A stretch of DNA of 64,000 nucleotides. Origin: Macrophomina tecta. Taxonomy: Eukaryota > Ascomycota > Dothideomycetes > Botryosphaeriales > Botryosphaeriaceae. Each line of letters begins with the position of its first letter. Position 1 is the stretch's first letter. The stretch is from positions 4,526,001-4,590,000 of the forward strand of contig JAKSGN010000007.1 of assembly GCA_024180945.1 (NCBI GenBank), given 5' to 3'. Shown piece after piece: positions 1 to 13,100 of this stretch. Below the pieces are notes generated by a model. It was not told the origin of the DNA. It worked only from the letters and a program-made list of their open reading frames with translations, and did not search any database. The position numbers were made by a program, and so were the translations under genes.

Positions 1-535
1 ACATCATCTTCGGTATTGTGATGGCGAGGGTAGGCTCCAGAGAAGTAGTACACGATGCTCTTTAAGCAACAAACAATCCCAGGGCGTCGACATGTACTTA
101 AGCACTCCCTCATTATTCCAAAGGTCTTTTTTGCTCGATTGTGTGGATGTTATGCGAGCAACACTCTCTCTGACACATAAGACGGAATCTGGCCGGTCTG
201 CATTCAGTAGAGCAGTCTACCTGCTCGTTCCGCTGGCAATACCTTCTTCGTGACAGAAAGCTTTGAGGTCAGCACCCGGCTTTGTTAGCCGCTGCGAGTA
301 CTGCGGTTCCGCAGGCGAGCAGACAATTCCTGCCCCAGCGCTTTCCAGTGACCACGAGCCGCACTCGAGGACACGAGACTGTCGGGAGATCCTCTCAACC
401 TGGCCTCCCCGCCAGGCGCGTCCACAAAACCGCGCTCCGACATCGGCCACCACACCCGGCCCACGACTACCGGAACAGTCCAGTGCGCTCCTCTTGACCA
501 ACAGGCGTGCCAGACATCCTCTCCATACCATCCGC
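1..535. other. left-edge intergenic stretch, nothing supported
   Basis: No reading frame here has a plausible start, intron set or recognisable protein. The frames that stay open are Pro/Arg-rich shadows caused by GC-rich sequence. Part of it will be the 3' flank of the minus-strand gene that ends at 536. Confidence 0.5.
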
Positions 536-1295
536 TCAAATCACCTCCAGTGCCCCCTTCGGCCCCAACCGCCCCACCACCCCCTGCCTCAGCCCCAACT
601 GCCGCTCGATCTCGCCTTCCGCCTTCCCCCGCTGGTCCCTCAACACCAGCACCTTCCTCAACTCAACGACATCCAGAAACGTCCTGCCCGCAGCGCCCTT
701 GCGCCCGAGGTTCGCAAACTCTTGCTCTGCCTCGGCGGCAAGGCGCTCGCGCGCAGACAGGATCATCAGTGCGGGGTTGTGCATGCGCGAGGGCATGGGT
801 GCGCCGGTGGGCGGGCCGAAGGGGTTGGGGCCGGTGGAGAAGTCAGGAAGGTTGTCGCGGGTGGAGGGGGAGGAGGTGGATGTGGCGGATGTGTTGGAGT
901 TGGGTTCGGCGGGCCGCCGTTGCGGCTCGTAAGGTGAAGTGGACGAGTTGGAGGTGTAGGGGTTGGGGTCGACGGCGCCGAGGGAGCGGAGTTGGGCGGC
1001 GTAGGCGGGGTCGGCAGCGTCGAGGTTGATGGCTGGTGTTGCTGTGGAGTTAGCATTACGGTGGAAAGGGAGGCGGTGGGAGCCTGGTGTGGGGAATTGG
1101 TTGGTAGCTGAGGGGCGTACCTTCGTCTCGAGACTCGCTGGCTTGCGGCTGCGGGCGAACGGTAGGCCCTGGTTGCGAAGCGCGGCCGGCGGGTTGTGGT
1201 TTCGGTGCATTGGTGGTGGCTTGTGCTGCGCGCGTGGGGTAGACACGAGCGGTGCTGTTGGCAGCGCGCGAGGCCTTTGAAGCTGAGGATCCCAT
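536..1295 (-). CDS. putatively N-myristoylated helix-turn-helix protein, conserved fungal type
   Basis: Two exons, 1295-1121 and 1041-536, are joined by a 79-nt intron (donor GTACGC, branch GCTAAC, acceptor CACAG). The product is about 226 residues. The start at 1295 is chosen because it gives MGSSASK, which fits the N-myristoylation consensus (Gly2, Ser6, Lys7), and because the splice keeps frame. The first 60 residues are low-complexity and basic. Residues about 60-140 are Ser/Thr/Pro-rich. The last 80 residues contain an Arg/Glu-rich helix followed by an Arg-Phe-Leu-Asp start and a compact segment with Glu-Ile-Glu, Leu-Gly-Leu and Gly-Val-Val that resembles the HTH domain of small fungal proteins. 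Function is unknown. Membrane tethering through a lipid is inference from the N-terminus. An upstream in-frame ATG at 1393 would remove the lipid signal and needs no intron, but it is less likely. Confidence 0.6.
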
Positions 1296-3269
1296 TGCGT
1301 TGGCGGGCAGATGAATTGAGGTGCAGAAGAAGCGGCACGGCGGAGAGGACAATGGAGGCGAAGGTCGATGACGCTCTGGTTAGGTCGAAACATCCTCAGA
1401 CGTGGCCCAAGCTTCCTGTGGAAATTCTCGCCTCCTGATTGGCTGAATGCTCAACAGCTCACAAACTGCAAACCAACTCAAGAAACGGCGACGAGGGTAA
1501 ACTTATGGATCATTTCAAGAAATTCCTAGTATTTAGGGTTTCTTAGTTCGTGTTATAGCGCGAGAGCATGAAAAATGAGTACATGGGCTCCGTCAATGTC
1601 ATTGCTGAGGCCCGCTGCCTTCGTAATATTTCGCTCACCGCCGAGATTGCCCGATCGTGTGTGGCACAGTGACAGCTTAGCCTCACACTTATCTTTCAGA
1701 GCAGCTCGACGTGTTTTCTTTTTCTTTTTCTTTTCGTTTTTGGTTGTGGGGGTGGAGGGGCTCAGTTGTGCTCGCAACTCCTTGCTGCATACAACGCAGC
1801 CACCTGCGCCTACTGAGCGCTATATTGAGCCATGCCCAAAACAGAAATGCTGTCACGCATTCATGCATTAAGCTTTCCCACCCTTATCACCACCTAAATA
1901 TCTTTTTAAAATCCATATTCGGGGCCCATTTTTCATCTTGCCGTTCCCATAATACCATCAACGTTTTAAAAGCATAACGAAAACATACACAACTATGTAA
2001 AATGCCCACCACGACGTCAACTGGGCCAGCACCACCAAGAGAGCCTCTAAAAACTGTATACCGACATCCAGGTTGTCCGCCACAACATGTCCGGCAATTA
2101 CGACGGGGAGATACAAGGTTTCCTGCTTCAAGCCACTGAGCTGATGAAGGCTGTATATGGTGCCGAAATGGGAATCACCAACAAAGTCCAGATTAGCATT
2201 TGGCGTGCAGATCATGTGGTTGGGCACTGAATTCGGGAGTTTGAAGTATGGTTTGGGGCTGGTGTAGCTCAGTCAGCTTCGGTGCCAACAACACCAGTCT
2301 TGCAGAAGGTGAGCTTACAAACTTGGGGTTTGTGGTTGCTTGAAGCTTTGTTTCTGGCCGGTAAGTGTGTGCACTGACTCACTTTAGGGGCCAGAGTTGA
2401 GTCGGGATAGAAATGATAGATTGCATATTTCCAATTTATCATATGGTGCTGAGTAATCACTCATTTTTTGTGACTAAATAGGTAGTGGGTTTTGAGTTCA
2501 GGGAAGAGCATTCTATCAGCCTCAGTGGTGTAGCGTCGAGGACCGTTACCTGCAGTGTGACTGGCCACTGTTGATTACCTCTGATTCCCAATCACGTCTG
2601 ACATGTTTTTTTTTATAGATGACAAATACTACTCTTTAGAGATCCACGCCAGGCTAACCACAGAAAAAGGGGAACGTTTGGGTCTTCAATCTGCATCAAG
2701 CACTCTGCCAACGATATAAGTTTGGCAAAGGATATCTCGCGAAAAAAAAAAAAAAAAGCTTCTCTCATGATGGAGGTAGGTTCATGAATGGGGCACAAAC
2801 AGAGCCCGGAAGCCCGAGGTATCACAGGCAACCGAGTGGTGACAGGGCCGCAAGCGTGGAAGCAAAAGCAAGAAAGAGATTTGGTATTCATCGATATAAG
2901 CTCACGGTCACAGCCTTACGAGTTTGCCTCCCAATAAGGAGGCTCGGTATAACCAACAGGCGAAAAGAACAAGAAATTTCACCCAGCACACCTCAAACAC
3001 CACTGATGCAAAGAAACCCCTCTCCCGACCACAACCGGCCAATCCATCAGACCAAAGAAATGAAACTAGAAAAGGGAGCGAAACGGCGCTACATCAGCCT
3101 CAGCGCAAGGTGCCCTCGACCACAGGAACAACCAAACAAAAAAAAAAAAAAAAAAAAAAAAACGCCGTCCCCAACCCATGAACCGTCGAACCCAGGGGGG
3201 TATCAAGCTCAGAATGTACAGTCCTTCCATCCTTAAGTACACTCCATTTGTAAAATCGACTTCAAGCTT
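1296..3269. other. 2-kb intergenic region with A-rich tracts
   Basis: No complete gene is supported. A stretch at about 2050-2229 (+) stays open for roughly 60 codons. It has protein-like composition (an Asp-Ile-Gln-Val-Val start and a Tyr-Asp-Gly-Glu-Ile-Gln centre) that vaguely recalls HsbA-type secreted proteins, but it has no start and a stop lies just upstream. I treat it as at most a relic. Homopurine and A-runs occur at 2743-2757 and 3138-3162. The right end is the 3' flank of kinesin-5. Confidence 0.4.
3138..3162. repeat. A25 homopolymer
   Basis: An uninterrupted run of 25 A lies about 110 bp past the 3' end of the kinesin gene. It could be a retro-element tail or a simple slippage tract. 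No target-site duplication or element body is visible beside it. Confidence 0.9.
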
Positions 3270-6200
3270 CTACGCCGCCGCACCCCCATGGCTCCTCAAC
3301 CTTCTGCCACCGGTACCGCCAACTCCCACACTCTTGCTGAAATCCGCCTGTCCACTCTGCGGTAGATTCTCTCTATCGCTTGGGCCCTGCGCACCGGCTA
3401 CCGTTACCCTAGCCTGCTTCTTCTTCATTGGCAGCTTGCTGTCGGACGTCTTGTCGGAGTACTGTCTCTTTAGTGGAAGCGGCGGCTGCGCTGCTGAAAG
3501 AGTCGGCGAGTCGAGCTTGAGCGCAACGGTTGGTGGGGCAGAGGCGCTTTCGACGATGGTCGACGGGTTGATGGTGTTTGGATCGATTTCGCGGAGGCCG
3601 CCAGTAGTGGAGTCGCTGGCAGCGCTGGCGGGGCGAACGGCCGGTAGGGAAGCGGCGGTGTGCTCTTCTTCCGTGGTCGGGGCGATATCGGTGAAGACCA
3701 TACCCTTCGCAGGGCTCTTCTGAGGTGAGGTTGTCGTCGAGCGGCTTGATGGGGTCTTTTTGCGAAGTTTGGCGAGGAAGGAATCCTGGGCCTCTGTGCG
3801 AGGAAGTGTCGTCGGGAACGTGTACTTTGTGACCTGGGGCGTCTCGCCCGTGGGAGCATACTCTTGCAAAGCCTTTTGTTCAATGTCCTCCCGCAGTTCT
3901 CTGAGCGGCCCACGAATCTCGCCGTCTTCCGCCAGTAGGGGAAGCGTGGCCTGAAGGGTTGCAGTCTTGGCCTCCATATCGGAGCTGACTTCTTGGATAC
4001 GGGAGAAAGAGGTGTTGAAGTGTTCACCGATGTTGATGTATGAAGCTTGGACGTTCGAGGTAAGGGCAGATAGGGACTCAGTGTGACTTGCATGGTGAGC
4101 ATCGTTTTGAGCGCGGACACGAGACACGATCTCATCGAGGGAGTGCAGCTGGGAGTCCATGTTCTCCATCTGGGTGTTAACGATATTAACCGTTGATTCG
4201 TGAACAGAGGCAGTGGTTTGCCGGAGGGAAGAAGTGTGTTCGTTCGCGGTGGCGAAGTCGGCCTTGATTTTAGTCTTGACATTCTCCCTAGATTTGACGA
4301 CGCCATTCACCAGATCGGAAGCTTTCGTGACCCAGCCATCCATACCCTGGTTGTAGCTCTCTGTGGCAGTTTCGAAGGTGTTGTTGGCAGTGTCAAGGTC
4401 CTTTCCTACGCTTGCAACTCGCTCGGCCAAGCGTTGCTCCTGGGAAGCTGCAGTAGAAGTGATGAGAGCGGTCATTTGAGCCAGTAACTCTTTCCGCTCA
4501 GCAGCCGCTTTCTGCTTCTCCTCTTCCACAACGGCCATGACACTGCTTTGTGCAGCTTTGTTGGCTGCCAAAACTTCCGTGTTTGCAGAGTAAATCTGCT
4601 TCCGTAGAGAATCGACCTCACTATGCTGCTCATTTAGCTGCTTGATGAGGTCGTCAAAAGTACTTTTGAAGTCCCGGCCAAGAGCCGCATAGGAAGAATG
4701 GAGTTGCGTGTGAAATGCCTCAAGCTCGGTCACAATACCGGCTGAGATGCGCTCAGCCGCAGCAGAGAGGTCATTCAAACCAGCTCCTACCTTCTGCTTT
4801 ACCTCCTCACGCAGCGTTTTGATCTCTTCCAGCACTTCGTTCATGTCATCCCTGGACTTGGCTGTCTGCTCATTGACCTCTTTCTCAGATTGCTCAAAGG
4901 CTGCCATCTTCTCATTCAGGAAGGTCTGAGATGCTCCAAGCTTCTCCAGCTCGTCTTGGACGAAGCCCTGCATCCTGATCGCAAGGCCAGCCATGAGATC
5001 CTCTTGGTGAGTCTGGAAACCGGCTATCCGCTCTTCAACCATGTTCGTAGTACTGGACACCTGAGCTTGGGATGACCCCCATTGTTGCCTGTTAACGGAC
5101 TGAAGGTCAGACCGCCTGCGAAGCTTCGAATGCAGACCGCCAATATCGGAAGTGGTCTTGCTAAGGGTCGAGATGAGATCTTGTCCGATATCTGCAAGCT
5201 GTTCTTCGGTTTTGGCGTGGGCCTTCCTCAGAGCACTTTCTTCGGAAAGACTCTGCCGCGTGTGCTCCAGGACAACCTCTGTCTTTTCAAGGATGCTCTT
5301 CGTTCCGTCCAGTATAGTCTTTGTAGCCTCGTGATCCTTCTTCAGCGTTGTCATGTTTGTGGTAAGGTTGAATAGTTCCTGGACCTTGTTCCGTAGATTG
5401 GTCTCCATGGTCTCGATCTTATCCTTCTGCTCCTCCACGAGAATCCTTCTCGACTCGCTCTCAGTTGTGAGTTCTTCGTACGTCTCTTGGGCCAAGTAAA
5501 CCCCATTTCGTTGCCTGGTGGCAATGAGCTCCATCTTCAACTTTTCAATCTCCGACGTATACTCCTTGAAAAGGGTCTTTTTTGAGACCATCTGGTTGAT
5601 TTGGGGCTTGTTGCGGATATTCTTCGCGCGGAACGCGTAATCCAGAGTAGAAATAGTCTCCTCCAGGTTGCTCTTCGCTGGAGAAAGTGTAGCGATGATG
5701 CAAGTTTTGGTCCGACCACCCAATGAATCTTGCAGTAACCGGGTTAATTTTGACTCGCGGTAAGGAATGTGAGAGCTCTTGTCCACTAAGGCGTTGATCA
5801 CACGGCCCAAGGTGAGCAAACTCTTGTTAATCAAGCCAGCTTCGGCTGCGCGCTTGTTCTCTGCTCCACTGCGCTGGATGTTCTCACTACCGGCCAAATC
5901 GACGAGGTTCAGCTTTCCAGCGCTGACAAAGTCCTCTCCAGTGTCGGAAGTCCGCTTCATGTAGACGGTGATTGTGAATACCGTGTGGCTTCTGGAACTC
6001 AAATCGTTGCACTTAGTGGCTGCAACTTGACGCTTGTGGCTTCCATCGCGGAGGAGGCGAATCCCCTTGGATGCGTTGCTAATGTGCGATTCCTCCATTC
6101 CTTGCACCATGGTAGATGAATGGCCCTTCTTGCTGTTATCCTCATAAAGCTTTAGCTTCACGTTGTCGTCGGCGGCGAGCAAATCGCGGAGTTCCTCGTT

Positions 6201-6908
6201 GTAGAGCTCGATGAAGGAGCACTTTACAGAATGCTCTGACTCGCTACTCTCAAGTTTTTCAAACAGAGAGTGCAGAACACGAGGGACGATACCGGCAGCG
6301 TCGGGCAGCGGCAGGACGTCGTTGATGTCTCCTGACATGGTATACGTCTTTCCGGTACCTGTTTGACCATAGGCGAAAATTGTGCAGTTGAATCCGTTCA
6401 AAACCTGTCTCTGTCAGCATTCGATTCTCGCAGCGGCTGGATCGGCAGCACTCACGTCGTCAAGGATAGGCGCAACAACCTCGTCGAAGACCATCTGCTG
6501 ATCAGCGGCGGGAGAGAAGACCTTGTCAAAGGTGTACGACTTGTTACTGAGGGCACTGGCCCCCATAGAGAGCTCAACGGTGTTTCCTTTGGCTCCGCCG
6601 GCGCACGAGACAACGACGCCGCTGTTCTCGCGAACTTCCCTATCATTGCGCCCTCTGCAGCGAACGACAACATTGATGTTTGTGTCTTCCCTGCCATTGG
6701 CATCGAAATCACGCTCCTTGCGCTTTCGCGAATCGGGCGACCTTGTCCGGGTTGCGTTGGTTGCGACGGATGCGACAGACTCGGCGGGCGAGGCGCGGCC
6801 AGAGGGAGTGCCAGCCTGGGCGCGCAGGCTTTGGAGATGGCGCGAAGCAGGTGGGCGCATGGAAGTCATCCTGCTGGCAGGAAGGCCAGGTCTTGAGGGA
6901 CCTGCCAT
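3270..6908 (-). CDS. kinesin-5 motor protein (BimC/Cut7/Eg5 family)
   Basis: Plus-end-directed mitotic motor that forms bipolar tetramers and slides antiparallel spindle microtubules. Exon 1 is 6908-6456 (151 codons) and exon 2 is 6404-3270. The 51-nt intron (GTGAGT...ACAG) sits just before the P-loop region. The product is about 1195 residues, normal for fungal kinesin-5. Residues 1-77 are a basic Ser/Pro-rich extension. The motor domain spans about 78-430, with Walker A GQTGTGKT near 164-171, switch I NDLSSRSH near 290 and switch II DLAGSE near 325. A long heptad-rich coiled-coil stalk follows. The Ser/Thr-Pro-rich tail has SPQKSP and a Val-Phe-Thr-Asp stretch where the BimC box is expected; the match to that box is loose. 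The gene is divergent from the PHAF1-like gene. Regulation of the tail by Cdk1 is family knowledge. Confidence 0.95.
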
Positions 6909-7598
6909 GATGGCGTGGAAGGCGGTGGTGAAGATAAGCTGTTGTTGTTAGCGTCGTGGCCGCGGGTTTGGGTGAGCTGGAGAGGTGCGTGTGAGAGTGG
7001 AAGGCGCTGGCGCCGAGCCCGGTTTGTTGTGTGTAAACACAGATCGGCAGCACTGACTCATGTGCCCCCGTTATCGATAAGGAGTCTTTGTCAGTTCCGC
7101 CGCGTGCAGCCGACCCACGACATCATCGCCTTCACCTCAACGCCATTCTCCTGTCCCTCCAACCGGTGCCACGCTTCTCGGCAGCGTTACTGTGATCTTT
7201 GCATCAGACTGCCGTAGTGCGCACGCTTCTCGCACCCACTCACCGCTTCGGCGAGCTTCCGCGGTCGCTCAGGTCATCCGCAGTGTCCCTGTCGCGGCGC
7301 GGAGGGGAGCTCGCCAATCGTGCCTGCATCGCTTCCCCCACCAATATCACTCCCTGGCCGCCTGTACATCGAGCAGCGCCGAGTTAGGGCACCCAGATCT
7401 TGCGTTTGCAACTGCGCCTTTGGTTGGCTACGGCGGTGATAGGAGGCCAGGGCGCGTGGACGCTGCACGTGGTCGACGTAGTAGCACCTGGCTAAGCGCG
7501 GGGTGAGAAGTCAGGGTCCCGCCCGCAGCTCGTAGCTCCCACCTCTCTCTCACGCTCCACGCCCAACACCCGGCTGCCGCTTGACGGCCGTCGCCAAC
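6909..7598. promoter_or_regulatory. shared divergent promoter region, kinesin-5 / PHAF1-like
   Basis: These 690 bp separate the two divergent start codons and contain no credible gene. The strand is GC-rich with CT-rich tracts close to 7530-7600. No TATA box stands out on either side. Co-regulation of the two genes is only inferred from their arrangement. Confidence 0.5.
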
Positions 7599-9255
7599 AT
7601 GTCCAGCCCTCCGCCTTCCACCCCCATAACCCCGGGGCGTTCGCTGGGCTTCATGAGTGAGTCCTGGTCTCACAACCCTCCGTCGGTGTCCGCACAGCTG
7701 ACTGTCCTCAGCCCTCGGCGCCTCTCTCCACGACATCCTCACCCGGGTCAAGGCCCAACCGACCCTCTATCCTAAGATACAAATCCTCTTTGACCCGAGG
7801 TACCCCCTACGCATCCCTGTCGTCATAACCTTACCCGAAAACGGAATCCGCCTGCGTTTCGATGGCCCTGACCAGCGTCTACGCCTCATCGAGGTCATCG
7901 ACTTCACAAAGACCAGGCTGAGCTACAAGAACACCGAGGTCGTGAAGGCGGGCGAGGGTGCTGTCAGTGGCTTGGGAGCTCAGGCTGGCCCAACCGGTCC
8001 CCGCTTCCGCCATGTATATGACAGATTGCTGGGGCCTACGTACGCCGGCGAGTACATCCCTCCAGCCGCCGATGACACGAAGGGGATGGGAACTTACGTC
8101 CTGTCTTATCCTGGCATTGCTTTCAACTTTCCGCTCCAGGCATCATCGTGGTCCGCAGATAAGGACTTCGTCTCGCTGCTGTCGTCTCATGCAGCATCCG
8201 CGGCGACCTCCATGGCCATATTCCACGGAGAGTCTTGGTCCAAGGCAAGAGGAAGCCTTTTCTCACACACCCCTCCGAACCCGAGGTCGCTAGAGCTTGC
8301 TGCGAAGGCCAACGTAGCCGATGAAGTTGAAGTCGCAAGGATATATGGAGAAGGCCGCATAGAGCTCGTCAGGCGCTCTAGTCCCTCGTTTTGGATCTAC
8401 CTCAGCGAAACGACACCGCAAGACCTCATTACAGAGCTTGGACCACCTGATGCCATCTACCGCAAGAACGACAACCGTCTTTCTATCCACGGCAACAAGC
8501 AAAATACTCTCGATGCACTGAGCAACAGCGTTGGCTCGATGGGATACGGAGAAGCTGAGTCGTCCGACACTGACGACCATGATTCATTCACAGGCTCTGA
8601 GCCGGACGAATCCGAGGAATCCGAAGAAGGCGGTAAGACTTACCTGGACTCGGATGAGTCGGCATCTACAGAGCACTTCTACAACTACTTCCATCACGGC
8701 TTTGATGTTCTAATTTCAAGGCCGACGTCTGTTTCAACAGCTTCGCCTACCTCGCCACATGAGCCGCGAGAACTCCCTAAAGATTTTCCGGCTTCTAGGA
8801 ATAACCTTGTTGCCACTAAAGTCATATTTCATGGAAACGTGCCTGGCTCATACCCTTTCAACCGCCATCGCCGCAGCCGGTGGACTCTGGAACATGTCCC
8901 AACAGATCTGTATAGAGAGTCTCTCACGTCAGAGATGGCTTTTAAGGACGTCAAGGGAAGGCTCTGCGAAGCATTCAAATCGGCTTGCGCAACGGAGGAG
9001 GAAGAGCGGTCTATGCAGCGTGGAATGGTCTTGAACAGAGGTTGGGGCGACAGCCCTGGCAGCAGCTGCGAGCTCCTTGGTGGGTTTGAGGAGACCACAA
9101 GCTCGCCAGTTCAGAAAAAGAAAGGGCCTCCTGGCGTAGCGTCTGCAGCTCCGGCTGTCGATTCCACTTTTGGCATTAGTGAAATCTTCGGCTTCCCCGG
9201 CTTGATCTTCGAGGTGCTGAAGAACGACACGGTTAGCACACTGACCGTCATTTGA
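7599..9255 (+). CDS. PHAF1/UPF0183 family protein
   Basis: Exon 1 is 7599-7656 (19 codons plus one base) and exon 2 is 7712-9255. The 55-nt intron has donor GTGAGT, branch CTGAC and acceptor CTCAG. The product is about 533 residues. The N-terminus matches the family pattern: Pro-Gly-Arg-Ser-Leu-Gly-Phe, then Leu-Gly-Ala-Ser-Leu-His-Asp and a run of beta-strand-like sequence ending in VIDFTKTRLSYKN. A second family block follows with the Gly-Pro-Thr-Tyr-Ala-Gly segment and Tyr-Pro-Gly-Ile-Ala-Phe-Asn-Phe. An acidic low-complexity insert (Asp/Glu/Ser) lies near residues 300-330. The human relative PHAF1 (C16orf70) is recruited to the phagophore; a role in autophagy here is inference by family. 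The C-terminus keeps a Phe-Glu-Val-Leu-Lys-Asn end typical of the family. Confidence 0.85.
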
Positions 9256-10132
9256 TGGCATTATCCGGGCGTTGCATGTTTAACCATCGATTCACGGGCG
9301 TTATCGGGATGGTACGGGTTGGACTGGACTGGGCGGCGAATACCCTGGTTTCAACGATTGTACGTTTACAAAATAGAAGATGTGCTCGTAACAGCGCATG
9401 TGGACGCAAACCCCTTGCATAGCATGCAGGCATTAGCCAAACAACTCATACGAGATAAGTTCGGGATGCACTTCACTATAGGCTCCTTGGGAGCGACTAA
9501 TTCATGACGCTTACCTTGTTCATTTACGTACCACGCATTCATGAGCAGGCACACCTCAACCAATGCCTTCAGTACTACCGCGGAAGCAGATCGACGGCAT
9601 CTGCTGCGTTGTTTGGATCTCAAGGACGAATATCCTCTCCCCAGCCGTTAGAAAATCGATTGTCGAGCGCTAACTTTGATCTGACCACATCCGCCATAAG
9701 CGCGAATCCCAGCAACCCAAGAACTCCCAGCTCGATGTTACTGATTCACAATATCCCTTCCGCGGGCATCTGCTGGCCAGTTCTCCCCTCCCCCACCCAA
9801 AAAAAAAAAAAGAAAAAGCAACGAAAGAAGGTCAAAGTGCTCAAAAGATGGCGCTAACGCAAGCCACAAACGCAACTGATGCGCATGGGTGGCTGGGTGA
9901 TTAGCTGCAGCGGGCTGGGGAACTAGTGCGAAAGTTGCCCATCTCCAAGTCCTCAGCTTACATGCATATCCAAGCAGTAAATCTTTGCCCATTCCTGTCG
10001 GCTCTGCGCTGCCTTTGTGCCCGTCCTTTTAAGCTGGCGATTCGTCCGTCTAGTCCAATTGAAGCGTTCCCGTCTTTTACTCCCCCCCTCCGGCTGCGAG
10101 CCTGCCCGAAGAAGCAGAAGAAGAAACAAACT
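9256..10132. other. intergenic, no gene seen
   Basis: Frames are short and compositionally random. A mixed A-rich tract lies at 9799-9826. The right third is CT-rich and probably holds the promoter and leader of the CorA-like gene. Confidence 0.5.
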
Positions 10133-13100
10133 ATGCGCCGCTACACCACTTCCTCCCTACCCCCCTCTTCTCCCCTCCCCCCGTTCCGCCGCCGCACCAC
10201 CACCCGCATCTTCGACACCACCACCGCCGCTGACCCTCCCGCTCCACCCCCGCCCCGCCATCGCCACCCCCACTACCACAACAGCACCACATCCCCGCGC
10301 ACCACCAACCGCCGCGTCCTTGTCACCCGCACCCGTCCAGAGCAGCAGTACCCAACCACCACCACCACCACCACCCCTTCACCCGCCGACCCGATAACCA
10401 CCGCCTACAACAGCCGCCGCTCGCGCTGCGACGACGATAACTACCCATCCGCCACCGAACGCATCTACGTCAGCACAGACGCCCCCTCCTCCTTCCCCGC
10501 ACCTTACGAGCGCCCGCGCCGCCCGCGCCCCCGCCCCCGCCGCAGCAGCTCCTTGCCGCGGCGCGTGCCTGCTTCGGCGGGGCCAGCGCGGCCCTACGGT
10601 GGTGTCGTGGATGGTGCCGAGTACGATCCGCGGGCTGGCCGGCGGGCGAGGACGAGGAGGACGGGTCGCTGGGATGCGGCGGGCGGGGACGAGGTTTGGG
10701 ACGAAGGGTTGGGGTTTGCGGCGCCGCCGTCGCCGCCACCGCCGCCGGTGGAGGTGAGGATGGCGCCCGGAGCTGCGCCGGAGAGGTATGCGGAGGAGGT
10801 GAGGGTGGAGTGGCCGGAGGAGGGGGGTCGAGAGTGGGGCGGGAAGACGGCCGGGTGGGAAGGGATGCGGTACGACGATTTTGCGCTGAGTCGGAGAGAT
10901 AGGGCGGTGTTTGGGGTGTTGGCGGTAGAGGACGGAGAGGGGGACGGCGCGGGTGAGGAGGATGCTGGTGGTGGTGATGAAGGTAAAGAGACGGTGGTGG
11001 CAGAGGAACAGGCGCGGGATGAAACGAGGTTGAGGGTGATTTTTTCGGAATGGCTGGAGAATGGAAGTGGTGGTGAGGATCCGGTTGCCGAATTGGTGGT
11101 GGAGCCGGAGGTTGGGGTGATGAGGAAGGGAAGGAAGAGGACAGGCTTGTTTGAGTGGCGGTAAGGAGGCGGTTCTTGCGATGTTTGGGATGCCGGCTGA
11201 CCTTTTTAGGCATCTTAAGCAGGATGTGATGAACTTCGATGCGTTTGCAGTAAGTGAAGCTCCTCTGGGAGTAAAAAGAAAATCCGCTAACAGCCTCCAA
11301 GAGCCGGGTTGAGAACGCTTATGAGCTCAGCGACGAGCAGAAGAAGTGGGTCGGGAAGCTACTTAGAGGGATTCAAAGGCAATTCGAAAAGCCGCTTTTG
11401 ACGCAGGATGGCATGCAAGGAAGGTGGATGATTCCGAACTTCGATCAGGAGCTTCGTGACGGCAGCAAGCTTCCCACCGTAGATTTCCTCTGTTTTCCAT
11501 TCTTTACGCTGGAGAAGTATGGCCCGCCTTCTCTCCCAGATCACTCAAGAGGACATCCGAAGAGAACTTTACTGCAGACCTTATTTTCTTCGGCAAGTCG
11601 GGCACAAGACTTTCAGCAGGCTGTAACCCAGCTTTGTAATACGCCGAAAGAATATCTTTTCCACGTGCGTCAAATTTGGGCCTTGATTGTGGATGATAGT
11701 AAGTCTCCCCATTCCGTAATGGAGAAGGCTCCAAAGTTGTAGACTCTCATGCTTACTGATTTATGCAGAATTCATGATCACATGCTCGAATCAGGATGCT
11801 TCAGATATAGCCAACGATTCTATGAACATAAAATCCGAGCCTTCATTCGGAGTATCAAGTACAGGCTCAATCGGTCCAGGGTATATTGAGGTATCCGACG
11901 GTGGCTTGAATGTATGGCTTTTCCTACTGGAAGAGTGCAAATCTTGGTTTGTGAGTCAATCTGCCCCCGGAAATACTGCACTCGCAGAGTAACTGAACGA
12001 AACAGCTCTTCACAGTAAGCATTGGTAACGCGCTCTCTGATCAGGAGGAGAGACTTGAAGACGGCGGCATTGAGGTCACATATGAAGGCGCAGCCTTAAG
12101 CGAGGGTGATTGGCCCAAAATACTCGAAAAAGCGCAAAAGACGGCTGTTCGCCTCGAACTGCGGAGAAGGTAAGCCTTCACATTCCTGGCGTAGTCCCAT
12201 GCTAATTTGAGAGCAGTGCGGAGCGCATTGCAATGAGAATGCCGGAGGTCATTGTTTCTGCAGAAAACGAAGATGACAGCGATACCCTCTTCTCTGAAGC
12301 TTCCGATGAGGCCCTCGATTGGCCAGGGTCCGACGGCTCTAAATCTCAGTTCCACGCGTTTACATGGCTATCAAATACGACTGACAAAAATGACGTTCCT
12401 GCAATGGAGGGCCGTCTGGATAGAGCCTTGGAAGAAGTTCAGAAGCTCCTGCTAAAAGAAAGCCACCCAAGAGACCGAAGAGCATACAAAACGGCCTTCT
12501 TTGAAGGAAGAAAAGGCCGGCTGTCCTATCATTCCGTTAAACTAGCGATCGAAAAAATGCCCAAGGATTCAAAAGAAGAGCAAGATTGGCACAGGAATAC
12601 TGCAGGATTCATCCGAGATCTGGTCGCCATTTTTCAGTTCTTCCTCCCTCTAGATTACGATGCTCCAGTAGCATCCTGCGTCTGGGCGGCGCTTCAGCGT
12701 ATTGCAGAGGTATGAATACCACGAATCACGGGCCCGTATAGCGTGCGCTGACGAGTTGTAGACTCCCCGGACTCCAGAAGTGCTTCAATTTCCTGATGTG
12801 TCCACATATGCCAGGCACTTGAGCGACATGTCCCAGAAGCTCTCCAGCGTGAAATTACCGCGACCTTCCAGGGATAATCCGCCAGATAATTTTGCCATTG
12901 CCTGGATACACTTCTCGCTCGCGGTCTGCCATTGGAATCCAGAAGATTCAGCGGCCTTCGACCATCACATTGCCTTCTCAGCTGAGAAGGTTACGGCAGC
13001 GTGGCCCAAATTCCTACGAAGCTTTCAAGAAAAGCCACTGGAGGAGAGAGCTGCAGCAATGCCGCTCAGCATACTCAGCCTACTTACACAGGAGCTTCTG

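Noticed and set aside
2050..2229. 60-codon protein-like frame, vaguely HsbA-like
   Set aside because: No start codon, upstream stop within a few codons, no signal peptide or intron that would rescue it.
2262..2340. tRNA-like start (GGTGTAGCTCAGTC)
   Set aside because: No matching acceptor, anticodon or T-arm can be folded downstream.
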